Below, in pieces: positions 21,285-31,171 of a DNA stretch of 64,000 bases (positions within the stretch are counted from its first letter, which is position 1; each line of letters starts with the position of its first letter). This stretch comes from an uncultured Amylibacter sp. Lineage in GTDB: Bacteria > Pseudomonadota > Alphaproteobacteria > Rhodobacterales > Rhodobacteraceae. The notes under the pieces were generated by a model that was not told the origin of the DNA, did not search any database, and saw only the letters and a list, made by a program, of their open reading frames with translations. The stretch covers positions 620,001 through 684,000 of the forward strand of contig CAJIZV010000002.1 in assembly GCA_905181935.1 (NCBI GenBank), written 5' to 3'. The translations under genes and the position numbers were made by a program.

Positions 21285-21794
21285 GTGAAATTGCTACCTA
21301 TCTGGTTGTTAATCCTAGCATTATTTTCAGGCTGTGACAGTTTTAAAATTGTTCCTAAAAATATTTCAACATATACAGGGCCTGAGATTACACAAATTTT
21401 AGTCGATAAATCACGTCGGAGAATGTACTTAATGAATGGTGATAAAACGATAAAGAAGTTTAAAATAGATTTAGGATTTGATTCAAAAGGGCATAAAGTC
21501 AAACAAGGTGATGGGCGTACTCCAGAAGGTTTATATTTTATTGATCGCCAAAATTATCATAGTAAATATTTTTTAAGCATGGGGATTAGCTATCCTAATG
21601 CTAAAGATACAGTGCGCGCAGATTCAATGGGCATTGATCCAGGTGGAGATATTTTTATACATGGTGGGCCTCGATACAAAGGCGAATACGGAAAACGTGA
21701 TTGGACAGCTGGTTGTATTTCTGTATCGGATAAAAACATGCTTTCAATTTATTCTATGGTTAAAGTTGGGACGCCAATTTTAATCAAACCTTAA
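21285..21794 (+). CDS. L,D-transpeptidase (YkuD) lipoprotein
   Basis: A 169-residue predicted lipoprotein starting with GTG directly behind rlmN. Lipobox FSGC (Cys17) follows a short hydrophobic signal. The YkuD catalytic motif is present: His in FIHGGPRYKGEYG and Cys in DWTAGCISVS. Such enzymes form 3-3 peptidoglycan cross-links or attach proteins to the wall. The arrangement behind rlmN implies cotranscription. Its 3' end faces that of a CAP-domain lipoprotein with only three bases between. Confidence 0.85.
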   Translation: MKLLPIWLLILALFSGCDSFKIVPKNISTYTGPEITQILVDKSRRRMYLMNGDKTIKKFKIDLGFDSKGHKVKQGDGRTPEGLYFIDRQNYHSKYFLSMGISYPNAKDTVRADSMGIDPGGDIFIHGGPRYKGEYGKRDWTAGCISVSDKNMLSIYSMVKVGTPILIKP

Positions 21795-21797
21795 GAA

Positions 21798-22298
21798 TTA
21801 CTTAGCTATTAATTGAACCCACCAAATTTTACCATTCGTGTCTTGATGCCAAGCAATCCCCATTTGCATAGCCTCAGGATCTAATATCACAGACGCAGAT
21901 AATGGAATGTTCATCCAGACGTCTAAAGTGTTGAAATCATCTTCAAATGTTTCCGAGACGTTTTCGCCAACCAACTCACCCTTATATCCAACGCTAAACA
22001 AGCGGTCCAAAGGCGATGAGCCATCTGAACCAAAATGCCAAGGCCGGTTTTGGGCAGACATATCAGATGCATGTGATTGCGCTGCTCGGATTAAAGATGC
22101 ATTTAATATCAAAGATCCTAGCCCACGTGATTGGCGAACGGCATTGACAGAATCCAAGTGGCGGTATTGCACCTTATCAGCACCAATACGACTCATTTGG
22201 ATAATTACTGTTCCATCCCCCGGGCGGCTTTTTACAGATGGTGCTTCACAGGCTGCTAGTGCAGTTAATATTGCCGTAGCTAGTAATACTTTCCACAT
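21798..22298 (-). CDS. CAP/SCP-domain lipoprotein
   Basis: A 166-residue predicted lipoprotein: lipobox LAAC with Cys17. The rest matches the CAP (cysteine-rich secretory/PR-1) superfamily: LNASLIRAAQSHASDMSAQNRPWHFG, then GYKGELVGENV and a late MQMGIAWHQDTNGKIWWVQ. Bacterial CAP proteins are often envelope-associated; the activity is unknown. GGAGAG lies 5 bases before the ATG. It sits between two L,D-transpeptidase genes, which suggests a cell-wall role. Confidence 0.8.
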   Translation of the reverse strand: MWKVLLATAILTALAACEAPSVKSRPGDGTVIIQMSRIGADKVQYRHLDSVNAVRQSRGLGSLILNASLIRAAQSHASDMSAQNRPWHFGSDGSSPLDRLFSVGYKGELVGENVSETFEDDFNTLDVWMNIPLSASVILDPEAMQMGIAWHQDTNGKIWWVQLIAK

Positions 22299-22393
22299 AA
22301 AATCTCTCCAATTATACTCAATATAGTTAGTATCAGACTTACGTATTTTAAATTTATAATAAGTATACTATTAACGGGTAACTTATATTTGAT

Positions 22394-22423
22394 TTGAAAT
22401 AGTTTATTGTGCACTGATATAAA
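22394..22423 (+). promoter_or_regulatory. Candidate sigma-70 promoter for the Tat-type L,D-transpeptidase
   Basis: TTGAAA at 22394-22399 and TATAAA at 22418-22423 with an 18-base spacer, 37 bases before the ATG at 22461. Good match to consensus in an AT-rich gap between divergent genes. Confidence 0.45.
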
Positions 22424-22460
22424 CAATTCAATACTGCTTCAAGAGACAGGATACAACACA

Positions 22461-23099
22461 ATGTCAAAATGTTTTACGCGTCGTACATTTACAGCAACCG
22501 CCGCGAGCGCAATTACTTTAGGGACCTATTCAGTTGCCCAAGAAGGCTGGAACCCTGATTTAAACAATCCTGATTTAGGATTTAATACTCCCCAAAATCC
22601 AGAATCTCGACTTGCAGGAGAAGCAGATACAGTTCGCCGCAATGCCTCAGCTTTTCGAGACCGCAGCAACTGGAGGGACTATTTTTCTAATACAAAAAAA
22701 GGTGTTGTTTTAGTCGATACTCAGAGTCGAGCGTTACATTTTTGGTCAGAAGATCAAAGTATTTACAAGTTATACCCAGTAGCGGTTCCCTCATCAGATG
22801 AATTAACTCGATTAGGTCGAACGTCCATCACTCGTAAGCGCGTGGGTCCAGACTGGAGGCCAACACCTTCAATGCTTGAGCGGAACCCTGATTGGCCAAA
22901 ATATATTGGACCAGGGCCAGGTAATCCATTAGGCTCACATGCTTTATACCTATCTTGGACATATTTTCGCATTCACGGAACACACGATAATCGTAAAATT
23001 GGGCGCCGATCTTCTAACGGGTGCATTGGATTATATAATGCACAAATCGCAGAATTATTTGATCTAACCAGGGTTGGAACACAGGTATTGTTCATCTAA
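22461..23099 (+). CDS. L,D-transpeptidase (YkuD) with twin-arginine-like signal
   Basis: A 212-residue YkuD-fold protein. It starts at 22461 with MSKCFTRRTFTATAAS, a twin-arginine type signal peptide, suggesting export in folded form by the Tat route. An earlier in-frame start at 22407 would bury this signal. The catalytic motif is His in FRIHGTHDNRKIGRRSSNGC, with the final Cys as nucleophile. Likely makes 3-3 cross-links in peptidoglycan. A second YkuD gene lies about 0.7 kb upstream with a different export route. Confidence 0.83.
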   Translation: MSKCFTRRTFTATAASAITLGTYSVAQEGWNPDLNNPDLGFNTPQNPESRLAGEADTVRRNASAFRDRSNWRDYFSNTKKGVVLVDTQSRALHFWSEDQSIYKLYPVAVPSSDELTRLGRTSITRKRVGPDWRPTPSMLERNPDWPKYIGPGPGNPLGSHALYLSWTYFRIHGTHDNRKIGRRSSNGCIGLYNAQIAELFDLTRVGTQVLFI

Positions 23100-23128
23100 T
23101 AACTCTTTTGTGGCAGTAAATTTATACT

Positions 23129-23974
23129 TTAATCTGTCTGCTTTAATAAAGCACGAAGGCCAGCACGATAATCTGGAAATTTCAAGTCTACTCCTAATTC
23201 ATCTTTGATTAAATTATTGCGAACCTTTTTATTTTCTGCATAAAAGCTGCGAGCCATTGGTGTCATTTCTGCTACTTCAAAATTAACCGCTGGTGGTATA
23301 GGCATACCCAATAATTCTGCGGCAAAGCCAATCACATCTTCTGGTGGCGCGGGATCATTATCACATAAATTATAAACTGCACCAATCCGCGGTGAACAAA
23401 TTGAGGCATATAACGTTTGAGCAATATCATCTACATGAATACGGCTGAAAACTTGGTTTTTCTTAATTATACGCCTAGCACTTCCACTTCGCACTTTAGC
23501 AAAGGGTCCACGCCCAGGTCCATAAATTCCTGCTAAGCGAAAAATATGAAGTGGTAAACCCAGAGTAGACCAGGCGGCTTCAGCATTACGGCGCATTTCT
23601 CCACGTTTTGTAGTAGGGTTTAATTGTGTGTCCTCATCAACCCAACCACCATCATGATTACCATAAACTCCAGTGGTAGACAGATAGCCTACCCATTCGA
23701 ACGAACCCCTAGACAATTCCTCGCCATACGCATGAAGAACTGGGTCACCATCTGGATTTGGCGCTACTGATGTTAAAATATGAGTAGCCTTTTCTAAGTA
23801 TGGCAACAAATTAGTTTCAGGCCAAATGATAGGTTCAATACCTTCTCGGCGAAGTGCGGCAGCTTTTTCTTTTGATCGCGTTGTTCCATAAACTATCCAA
23901 CCCTCATTCAACAAATGTTGTCCAAGCGCACGAGCAGAAAAACCATGCCCAATACTTAACATAACTTTATTCAT
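23129..23974 (-). CDS. NAD(P)-binding SDR-like protein (YeeZ-type)
   Basis: A 281-residue Rossmann-fold protein of the extended SDR/epimerase group: MLSIGHGFSARALG at the nucleotide-binding N-terminus, YLSTTGVYGNHDGGWVDE with a GVYG motif in the active-site region, and IFRLAGIYGPGR and SRIHVDDIAQTL later. The classical catalytic YxxxK is not obvious, as in YeeZ-like proteins. The substrate is unknown. The ATG shares one base with the queG stop (TAATG), so it is coupled to queG; an upstream TTG inside queG is ignored. Confidence 0.7.
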   Translation of the reverse strand: MNKVMLSIGHGFSARALGQHLLNEGWIVYGTTRSKEKAAALRREGIEPIIWPETNLLPYLEKATHILTSVAPNPDGDPVLHAYGEELSRGSFEWVGYLSTTGVYGNHDGGWVDEDTQLNPTTKRGEMRRNAEAAWSTLGLPLHIFRLAGIYGPGRGPFAKVRSGSARRIIKKNQVFSRIHVDDIAQTLYASICSPRIGAVYNLCDNDPAPPEDVIGFAAELLGMPIPPAVNFEVAEMTPMARSFYAENKKVRNNLIKDELGVDLKFPDYRAGLRALLKQTD

Positions 23975-25017
23975 TATATACGCCCTTCCAGCATTGCTAC
24001 TGCCCAATCTGCTGCGTCTCTTACAACTGGGTCAGTGTCCAACTGCAATGCCTGTGCGCTACTTCTTAACTCTATGCATCCAGAGTTCCCAATTGCATAT
24101 AATACATTACGTACAAACCGGTTTCTACCGATACGTTTAATTGGGTTTTTTGAAAATAGTATGCGAAAAGATTTATCATCTAAAGTAGCCAATTCAGCTA
24201 ATTCTGGGGCCTTAAGTTCTGATCGCGCGATGTAACCAATTTCATTTGCTTTTTGAGCAAACTTGTTCCATGGGCATACAGCTAAACAGTCATCACAACC
24301 ATATATACGATTGCCTAACTTTTCTCGTAAAACCAAATCAACAGGTCCAGCATGTTCGATCGTTAGATATGATATACATAGTCTTGCATCTAATTGGTAT
24401 GGTGCTGGAAAAGCGGAGGTAGGACAAACATCTAGACACGAGCGACAACTCCCACAATGATCGATTTCTGGTGTATCTTTTGGTAAATCAATAGTTGTAA
24501 AAATTGCTCCTAAGAAAAACCAACTCCCAAGTTCACGCGAAACTAAGTTTGTATGTTTACCTTGCCAACCAAGACCCGCCGCTGCTCCCAAAGGTTTTTC
24601 CATAACTGGCGCTGTATCCACAAAAACTTTTATCTGCGTGTCATCTTGCTGTTTAATTAACCAACGGCCTAATTTCTTAAGCTTTTTTTTAACCAGTTCA
24701 TGGTAATCTCGGTTCTGCGCGTAAACAGATATAGCAGCTCGATCAGGATGCTTTAAAATATCTAGTGGGTCATGATCCGGTGCATAATTTTCTGCTACCA
24801 TGATAATAGATTTTGCTTCTGGCCATAGTTCGGCTGGGCTTCCACGCCATGCTATTCGTTCCGCCATCCAACTCATACTACCATGGTAATCTTTTTCAAC
24901 AAAATTCTTTAGGCGAGCAGGGGCTTCTGGAATGTCTGTAGGAGCACAAATACGTGTCATTGAGAAACCAACTTCACGGGATTGCGCCAATAAAGATTGT
25001 TTTAAAATTTGATTCAA
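23974..25017 (-). CDS. queG: Epoxyqueuosine reductase QueG
   Basis: A 347-residue cobalamin- and Fe-S-dependent enzyme for the last step of queuosine synthesis in tRNA. Two ferredoxin-like cluster motifs are complete: [16 protein letters not shown] and [33 protein letters not shown] is the family N-terminal block and HEAT-like residues end the protein. It appears to start with TTG at 25017, overlapping the TGA of the GST gene (TTGA). No other start fits the conserved N-terminus. Confidence 0.93.
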   Translation of the reverse strand: MNQILKQSLLAQSREVGFSMTRICAPTDIPEAPARLKNFVEKDYHGSMSWMAERIAWRGSPAELWPEAKSIIMVAENYAPDHDPLDILKHPDRAAISVYAQNRDYHELVKKKLKKLGRWLIKQQDDTQIKVFVDTAPVMEKPLGAAAGLGWQGKHTNLVSRELGSWFFLGAIFTTIDLPKDTPEIDHCGSCRSCLDVCPTSAFPAPYQLDARLCISYLTIEHAGPVDLVLREKLGNRIYGCDDCLAVCPWNKFAQKANEIGYIARSELKAPELAELATLDDKSFRILFSKNPIKRIGRNRFVRNVLYAIGNSGCIELRSSAQALQLDTDPVVRDAADWAVAMLEGRI

Positions 25018-25679
25018 AAATCAAGATCCGAATAATGCGGTGGCTGTGGAAATCCAGAAATTTGATCTACTAGTAAGCTACGGAATGCTGGACGTGATTT
25101 TATTTTTGCATACCAGTCTTTAACAATGGCAGATCGATTCCAGTCTACATCAGAAATATAGTCAACACAGGATAGTTGCGCAGCTGCAGAAAAATCAGCC
25201 ATACTCAAAGCATCACCAGCTAACCAGCGGCGGTTATCTAAAAGTTTTGCCATATAATCCAAATGAAATTTAATTCTTTTAGCACCTTTTTTAACATTTT
25301 GGCTATCTGGATAGCCTGTTCCCTTAACTTTTTTCATCACTCTTTCACCTAATAGATTTACGGTCACTTCACGGTAAAATGAGTCATCAAACCAGTTAAC
25401 CAACCGACGTACTTCAGCACGGTCTTCAACATTATTTGGCATCAATTGTGGCTCAGGATACTTTTCCTCTAAATACTCACAGATTGAATTACTTTCACAA
25501 AATGTATGGCTATTTAGCCGCAAAACAGGGATACGCCCTGCTGGGTTTAAACGCAAAAACTCAACACTTGGCTCCCAATAGTGTTCCTCGATAAGTTCTA
25601 TTTCAATTTTTTTTTCCGCAAGAACAAGGCGCACTTTACGAGAAAACGGTGAAAGTGGGTAATGGTAAAGACGATTCAT
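25014..25679 (-). CDS. Glutathione S-transferase family protein
   Basis: A 221-residue protein with a thioredoxin-like N-terminal domain ([41 protein letters not shown] for the gamma-glutamyl contact) and a helical C-terminal domain ending in [17 protein letters not shown]. Likely a cytosolic glutathione-dependent transferase or reductase, substrate unknown. It starts at ATG 25679; a GTG four codons earlier is possible. Middle gene of a minus-strand run mtgA-GST-queG-SDR. Confidence 0.85.
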   Translation of the reverse strand: MNRLYHYPLSPFSRKVRLVLAEKKIEIELIEEHYWEPSVEFLRLNPAGRIPVLRLNSHTFCESNSICEYLEEKYPEPQLMPNNVEDRAEVRRLVNWFDDSFYREVTVNLLGERVMKKVKGTGYPDSQNVKKGAKRIKFHLDYMAKLLDNRRWLAGDALSMADFSAAAQLSCVDYISDVDWNRSAIVKDWYAKIKSRPAFRSLLVDQISGFPQPPHYSDLDF

Positions 25680-25734
25680 GATTTTGTTCACTTTTGAAGG
25701 ACTACATCCTTACTGCCAAGAATGTGTGAAGACT

Positions 25735-26391
25735 TCAACCATCTTGAAAACAATTTGCACGGCCGTCAGCAAGAATTGTTGCAGCACCAGACATTACTGC
25801 ATGTGTCCTCTTTTGAACAAAGCTGCTAGGTTTACTAGCAGATCGCCCTTTAGGGTTAGGTAAGACCGATGCAAGCCTTGCAGCTTGAATTGAATTAATA
25901 TTATCTGGTTCTACACCAAAATAATGTTGTGCTGCTGCTGCGGCACCAAAGACGCCTTCGTCAAATTCAGCAACATTTAAATATACCTCAATAATTCTCT
26001 TTTTTGTCCAAAAAATCTCTATTAAACCCGTAAAACCTGCCTCTAAACCTTTCCTCACATAATTTCGCCCATGCCACAAATACACATTTTTTGCTGTTTG
26101 CTGTGTAATGGTTGACGCACCTCGGTTAGATCCATTCTTAATTGCATCCATTATAGCTTCCAAATCAAAGCCTTGATGATTACAAAAATTAGCATCTTCT
26201 GCAGCAACTACTGATCGCGCCATAACAGAAGAAAAATCATCAAGCTTTACCCAATTATGTTTAATGCTCCCAAGTCGACGTAATTCACTGCCCATATAAA
26301 AACCAGCACTAGGGTTGAAAATGGAAAATAATATTACAAGATACAAAGGTAAGAGTAAGAAAATTCCAAACCCAATTAAAAACTGTCTCAA
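25735..26391 (-). CDS. mtgA: Monofunctional peptidoglycan glycosyltransferase
   Basis: A 218-residue GT51 enzyme polymerising lipid II into glycan strands. One membrane anchor at about 5-27, then AAEDANFCNHQGFD with catalytic Glu65 and GASTITQQTAKNVYLW, both hallmark blocks. No ATG or GTG lies in frame between the upstream stop and the family start, so it appears to use TTG at 26391 (or a non-canonical ATT), with no evident Shine-Dalgarno. Confidence 0.9.
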   Translation of the reverse strand: MRQFLIGFGIFLLLPLYLVILFSIFNPSAGFYMGSELRRLGSIKHNWVKLDDFSSVMARSVVAAEDANFCNHQGFDLEAIMDAIKNGSNRGASTITQQTAKNVYLWHGRNYVRKGLEAGFTGLIEIFWTKKRIIEVYLNVAEFDEGVFGAAAAAQHYFGVEPDNINSIQAARLASVLPNPKGRSASKPSSFVQKRTHAVMSGAATILADGRANCFQDG

Positions 26392-26507
26392 AAAATTAAT
26401 CCATGTATTTTTAAATTATTTTATTAAATAATCTTATGCCTTATTCTTTGAATAAACGCTAATAATCTCAAACCTTTAAAAATAACATAATATAATATTT
26501 GCTATTA

Positions 26508-26548
26508 TATCCTTATAAGAGGCAAAAAATTTACTTTTTATAAGGATA
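26508..26548. repeat. Perfect 11-bp inverted repeat downstream of gltB
   Basis: TATCCTTATAA at 26508-26518 is mirrored by TTATAAGGATA at 26538-26548 with a 19-base loop, 17 bases beyond the gltB stop and 117 bases upstream of the mtgA start. It lacks a U-tract on the minus strand, so it could be an operator before mtgA as well as a 3' hairpin of gltB. Confidence 0.5.
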
Positions 26549-26564
26549 GTTACATTAAATTGAC

Positions 26565-29500
26565 TTAAGCAGATTTTTTTCCATCATCGTGAGCCAATGG
26601 ATGTGAAATATGAATCAACATTTCTTTTGGACAAACTTGTACAAAATTTGATAGCTCTTCATTCCAACGATTAAGGATTTGTGCAGCTTTAGGACTTTTT
26701 GTTTCTTTTAAATGCTCTTCAATCAAAGTCTTTAGCTGAGTTTCCCAATGCGTAACCGTTACAGGAACAGTTACTATACTTTCCAAATTAGCCAAAGATT
26801 GAAATTTATTCATTGGATCATAAATATATGCCATCCCACCAGTCATACCTGCGCCAAAATTAGCACCAATATCTCCAAGTATAATTGTAATTCCACCAGT
26901 CATGTATTCACATCCGTTTGAACCACAGCCCTCCACAACAACTGATGCACCAGAATTACGCACGCAGAATCTCTCCCCAGCACGACCATTAGCAAATAAC
27001 TTACCAGCTGTCGCTCCATACAATACTGTATTTCCAATAATTGTATTATCAGATGGTATAAGTGGACTAGCTAAGGGTGGACGTATAACAATTTTACCCC
27101 CTGAAAGACCTTTACCAACATAATCATTTGCATCACCAGAGATCTCTAATTTCAATCCAGAAACAGCAAAAGCGCCTAACGATTGGCCTGCTGAACCCGT
27201 CAATTTAATTGTCAAATGATCCTCTAGCAAATCATTATGCATTCCAAATTTCTTTACAATCCTTGACGAAACACGTGTACCAATCGTACGCGACGTATTT
27301 TGAACTGCATATGACAGCTGCATTTTTTCCCCATGTTTAAAAAATGGCTCTGCATCATCTAAAATTGAAGCATCCAAAGTATCAGGTACAGATTGGCGTA
27401 AACGGTCACGGTCATAGTTAATATCAGCAGCTCCATCAACAGTAACCAACATTGGATTTAAATCCAAATCATCTAAGTAATCATTTCCACGACTAACTTG
27501 CGCTAGCATATCAGCACGGCCAATTGCTTCGTCCATAGAACGCAGACCAAGACTTGCCAAAACTTCCCTTACCTCTTGAGCATAGAAAGTAATTAGGTTT
27601 ACTACCTTGTCAGCAGAGCCAGTAAATTTTTTACGCAACTCTTCATCTTGAACACAGACGCCTACAGGACATGTATTTGACTGGCATTGACGTACCATAA
27701 TACACCCCATGGCTATCAATGCCGCAGTCCCGATACCATATTCCTCTGCACCAAGCATTGCTGCCATTACAATATCACGACCAGTACGAAGCCCACCATC
27801 AGTTCGTAAAGTTACGCGATCACGTAGATTATTCATTGCCAATACTTGATGGGCTTCAGATAAGCCCATTTCCCACGGCAAACCAGCATATTTAATTGAC
27901 GTTGCTGGAGATGCGCCAGTGCCACCATTGTGGCCTGAAATTAAAATCACATCAGCCATTGCCTTAGCTACACCTGCTGCAATCGTACCAACACCAGAAG
28001 ATGCCACTAATTTAACTGTAACCTTCGCTCTTGGGTTAATCTGTTTTAAATCATATATAAGTTGTGCTAAATCTTCGATTGAATAAATATCGTGATGAGG
28101 CGGTGGTGAAATTAATGTTACACCTTTGGTTGAGTGGCGCAATCTGGCAATTAAGTCAGTTACCTTTATTCCTGGCAATTGGCCGCCTTCACCTGGCTTT
28201 GCACCTTGCGCTACTTTTATTTCTATTTCTTCACACTGGTTTAAATACTCAGCAGTTACGCCAAAGCGCCCAGATGCTACCTGTTTAATTTTTGCAGATG
28301 GGTTATCACCATTTGGCTCTGGGTGAAAATGTGCTGGATCTTCACCACCCTCACCGCTATCAGATTTAGCACCAATACGGTTCATTGCAACATTCAAGGT
28401 TTTATGTGCTTCTGGGCTTAATGCGCCTAGAGACATGCCTGGCGTTACAAAGCGCTTACGAATTGCCGTAATACTTTCAACTTCATCTACCGAAATTGGC
28501 TTTGAAACTGGTTTGAAATCCATTAAGTCACGTAAAGCAATAGGTGGAGCTGAACGCATTTTAGCACTATATTGCTTCCAAATATCATATGAAGCACGAT
28601 CACAAGCAGATTGTAACATATGCATTGTTTGCGCTTCCCATGCATGTTTCTCACCAGATCGTCGCGATTTATAAAATCCTCCAATAGGCAATATATCGGT
28701 ACCCCTCAACCAACCCTTTGCGTGAACGTCAACAACCTTTCGCTGAATGCCTATTAGACCAATACCTGAAATACGGCTAGTCATACCCGGGAAAAACTCT
28801 GCTACGAGAGCACGCGATAAACCAACAGCTTCAAAATTTAAGCCCCCACGATAGGAAGAAATAACCGAAATTCCCATCTTTGCCATAATCTTTAAAAGGC
28901 CTTGATTAATAGCTTCTTTATAACGTGCCATAGCAACTTCGAGAGTGCAGTCTAACAAGCCCCTATGAATACGGTCGGCTAAACTATCTTGAGCTAAATA
29001 AGCATTAACAGTTGTTGCACCAGAACCTATCAAAACTGCAAAATAGTGGGGATCAATACATTCAGCAGATTGTACGTTAAGCGAACAGAAGGTTCGTAAA
29101 CCAACTTTAGTTAATCCAGAATGAACAGCGCTTGTTGCTAAGATCATTGGCATTGGTATCCGAGCATCAGATTGGAATTTATCTGTTAAAATAATCTGAC
29201 CAGCACCTGACCTTACGGCATCCTCTGCTTCTTCTCGAATACGCTGTAAGTCATTTTGCAATCCGTTTTCGTCAGCTAAAGAAAAAGTACAATCAATTGT
29301 TGTAACACTGCTGCCAAAACGATCAACCATTGCAGAAAATTGACTATTAGTAACAAAAGGAGATGTTAATGAAAGAACCTCTGTCAATGAATTAGTGTCA
29401 TCCAACACATTACCCAAATTACCAAAACGCGTCTTTAAACTCATCACGCCAAATTCACGCAAACTATCTATTGGTGGATTAGTAACTTGACTAAAGTTTT

Positions 29501-31091
29501 GGCGAAAGAAGTGGCTAAGTGGGCGGTATATTTCAGAAAGTACTGCTGAAGGTGTATCATCGCCCATTGATGCTAAAGTCTCTTTGCCATCTTCTGCCAT
29601 TGGATGAAGAATCATTTCTAATTCTTCAATAGAGTAACCAGCAGCAACCTGACGCATTCGAAGATCATCGCCTCGATACTCTACAGTTTCTTTTTTACTT
29701 GAGGTAATATCATCAAGATTAATAACTGATTTTACAAAGCTTTCGAAATCTCTACTTTGAGAAAGCTCATCTTTTATTTCTTCATCATGAAGCAAGCGAC
29801 CTGCTGTCATATCAACACCAATTAATTGTCCTGGGCCTAATGCACCCTTTTCTTTGACATTAAATTCATCAATTGGAATCATTCCCGCTTCTGACCCTGC
29901 AATTAATAAATCATCACCGGTAATAACATATCGCATTGGCCTTAAGCCACTGCGATCAAGCCCAGCACAAACCCATCGACCATCAGTCATTGCTAAAGCT
30001 GCTGGCCCATCCCAAGGCTCCATCACAGAATTGCAATATTCATACATAGACTTCCACTCGTCCTTAACACCAACTGAGTTTACAGCTTCAGGTACTAGCA
30101 TTGTTTTAGCCATTGGAGCGTTTCTGCCAGCTCTAACAATAGTTTCAAATACAGCATCTAAAGCGGCAGAGTCTGAAGATCCAGATGGGATAATTGGCTT
30201 AATATCTTCCCCACACTCACCAAAGTTTTTTGAAACCATACGAATTTCGTGTGATTTCATCCAATTTACATTGCCTTTTAATGTATTGATTTCACCATTA
30301 TGTGCCAGCATGCGGAACGGTTGAGCCAGCCACCATTGAGGAAATGTATTTGTTGAGTATCTTTGATGATAAATAGCGAATGCAGATATAAAGCGTTCAT
30401 CCATCAAGTCAGGATAAAACACTGCTACTTCTTCAGCTAACATCATACCTTTATAAATTATTGAGCGGCATGAAAGTGAACAAACATAAAAATCTTTTAT
30501 CTGCGCAGCTGTAACTGCTTTTTCAATTCGACGCCTAATAATATATAAGTCACGCTCAAATTTTTCTTCATCAACACCTTGAGAGTTAGAAACCAAAATT
30601 TGTTCGATTTCAGGTCTTGTAGTGTTTGCCTTTTCACCTAGGCACGAAACGTCCACAGGAACATGACGCCAACCATAAATGTAATATCCCATTTTTAAAA
30701 CTTCAGATTCTACAATTGTACGGCATGTTTCCTGAGCACCAAAATCTGTTCGCGGCAAAAACACTTGTCCGACAGCTAACAACTGATCTTTACGTGGTTT
30801 ATGTCCTGTCCGCTCGACTTGGTCATAGAAAAAATCAATAGGTATCTGTAAGTGAATACCGGCTCCATCACCAGTCTTACCATCCGCATCTACGGCACCT
30901 CGATGCCATATAGCCTTTAGAGCAGATATACCATTATCTACAACTTTACGTGACTTTTTTCCTTCGATAGATACAACTAAACCAACGCCACAGGAGCTAT
31001 GCTCTTCCTCTTCAGAATACATACCATGTTCAGACAAAAATGCTCGCTTAGATTCTTGTTCAACTTTCCATTTTGCGTCAAATTTTTTCAT
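26565..31091 (-). CDS. gltB: Glutamate synthase (NADPH) large subunit
   Basis: A 1508-residue enzyme making two glutamates from glutamine and 2-oxoglutarate, with ammonia channelled between sites. A 33-residue propeptide precedes Cys34 in HSSCGVGLV, the N-terminal nucleophile of the glutaminase domain. The FMN synthase domain holds ISGHNGGTGASP and the 3Fe-4S cysteines CIMVRQCQSNTCPVGVC; the C-terminal beta-helix has repeated G-x-x-G-x-x-x-G turns. Length is normal. AAGGGA lies 8 bases before the ATG. It follows gltD after 80 bases on the same strand. Confidence 0.97.
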   Translation of the reverse strand: MKKFDAKWKVEQESKRAFLSEHGMYSEEEEHSSCGVGLVVSIEGKKSRKVVDNGISALKAIWHRGAVDADGKTGDGAGIHLQIPIDFFYDQVERTGHKPRKDQLLAVGQVFLPRTDFGAQETCRTIVESEVLKMGYYIYGWRHVPVDVSCLGEKANTTRPEIEQILVSNSQGVDEEKFERDLYIIRRRIEKAVTAAQIKDFYVCSLSCRSIIYKGMMLAEEVAVFYPDLMDERFISAFAIYHQRYSTNTFPQWWLAQPFRMLAHNGEINTLKGNVNWMKSHEIRMVSKNFGECGEDIKPIIPSGSSDSAALDAVFETIVRAGRNAPMAKTMLVPEAVNSVGVKDEWKSMYEYCNSVMEPWDGPAALAMTDGRWVCAGLDRSGLRPMRYVITGDDLLIAGSEAGMIPIDEFNVKEKGALGPGQLIGVDMTAGRLLHDEEIKDELSQSRDFESFVKSVINLDDITSSKKETVEYRGDDLRMRQVAAGYSIEELEMILHPMAEDGKETLASMGDDTPSAVLSEIYRPLSHFFRQNFSQVTNPPIDSLREFGVMSLKTRFGNLGNVLDDTNSLTEVLSLTSPFVTNSQFSAMVDRFGSSVTTIDCTFSLADENGLQNDLQRIREEAEDAVRSGAGQIILTDKFQSDARIPMPMILATSAVHSGLTKVGLRTFCSLNVQSAECIDPHYFAVLIGSGATTVNAYLAQDSLADRIHRGLLDCTLEVAMARYKEAINQGLLKIMAKMGISVISSYRGGLNFEAVGLSRALVAEFFPGMTSRISGIGLIGIQRKVVDVHAKGWLRGTDILPIGGFYKSRRSGEKHAWEAQTMHMLQSACDRASYDIWKQYSAKMRSAPPIALRDLMDFKPVSKPISVDEVESITAIRKRFVTPGMSLGALSPEAHKTLNVAMNRIGAKSDSGEGGEDPAHFHPEPNGDNPSAKIKQVASGRFGVTAEYLNQCEEIEIKVAQGAKPGEGGQLPGIKVTDLIARLRHSTKGVTLISPPPHHDIYSIEDLAQLIYDLKQINPRAKVTVKLVASSGVGTIAAGVAKAMADVILISGHNGGTGASPATSIKYAGLPWEMGLSEAHQVLAMNNLRDRVTLRTDGGLRTGRDIVMAAMLGAEEYGIGTAALIAMGCIMVRQCQSNTCPVGVCVQDEELRKKFTGSADKVVNLITFYAQEVREVLASLGLRSMDEAIGRADMLAQVSRGNDYLDDLDLNPMLVTVDGAADINYDRDRLRQSVPDTLDASILDDAEPFFKHGEKMQLSYAVQNTSRTIGTRVSSRIVKKFGMHNDLLEDHLTIKLTGSAGQSLGAFAVSGLKLEISGDANDYVGKGLSGGKIVIRPPLASPLIPSDNTIIGNTVLYGATAGKLFANGRAGERFCVRNSGASVVVEGCGSNGCEYMTGGITIILGDIGANFGAGMTGGMAYIYDPMNKFQSLANLESIVTVPVTVTHWETQLKTLIEEHLKETKSPKAAQILNRWNEELSNFVQVCPKEMLIHISHPLAHDDGKKSA

Positions 31092-31171
31092 ATTGATTTT
31101 CCCTTATTCAAACTAAACTTTTTAACTTTAATTTTATCTCATTTATCTTTGATAAAAATTCAGTTTAACAA

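Noticed and set aside
21035..21502. 155-codon minus-strand frame
   Set aside because: It lies antisense across rlmN and the L,D-transpeptidase gene, both with intact catalytic motifs.
29854..30324. 156-codon + strand frame inside gltB
   Set aside because: Antisense shadow of a highly conserved gene; no recognisable domain or start signal.
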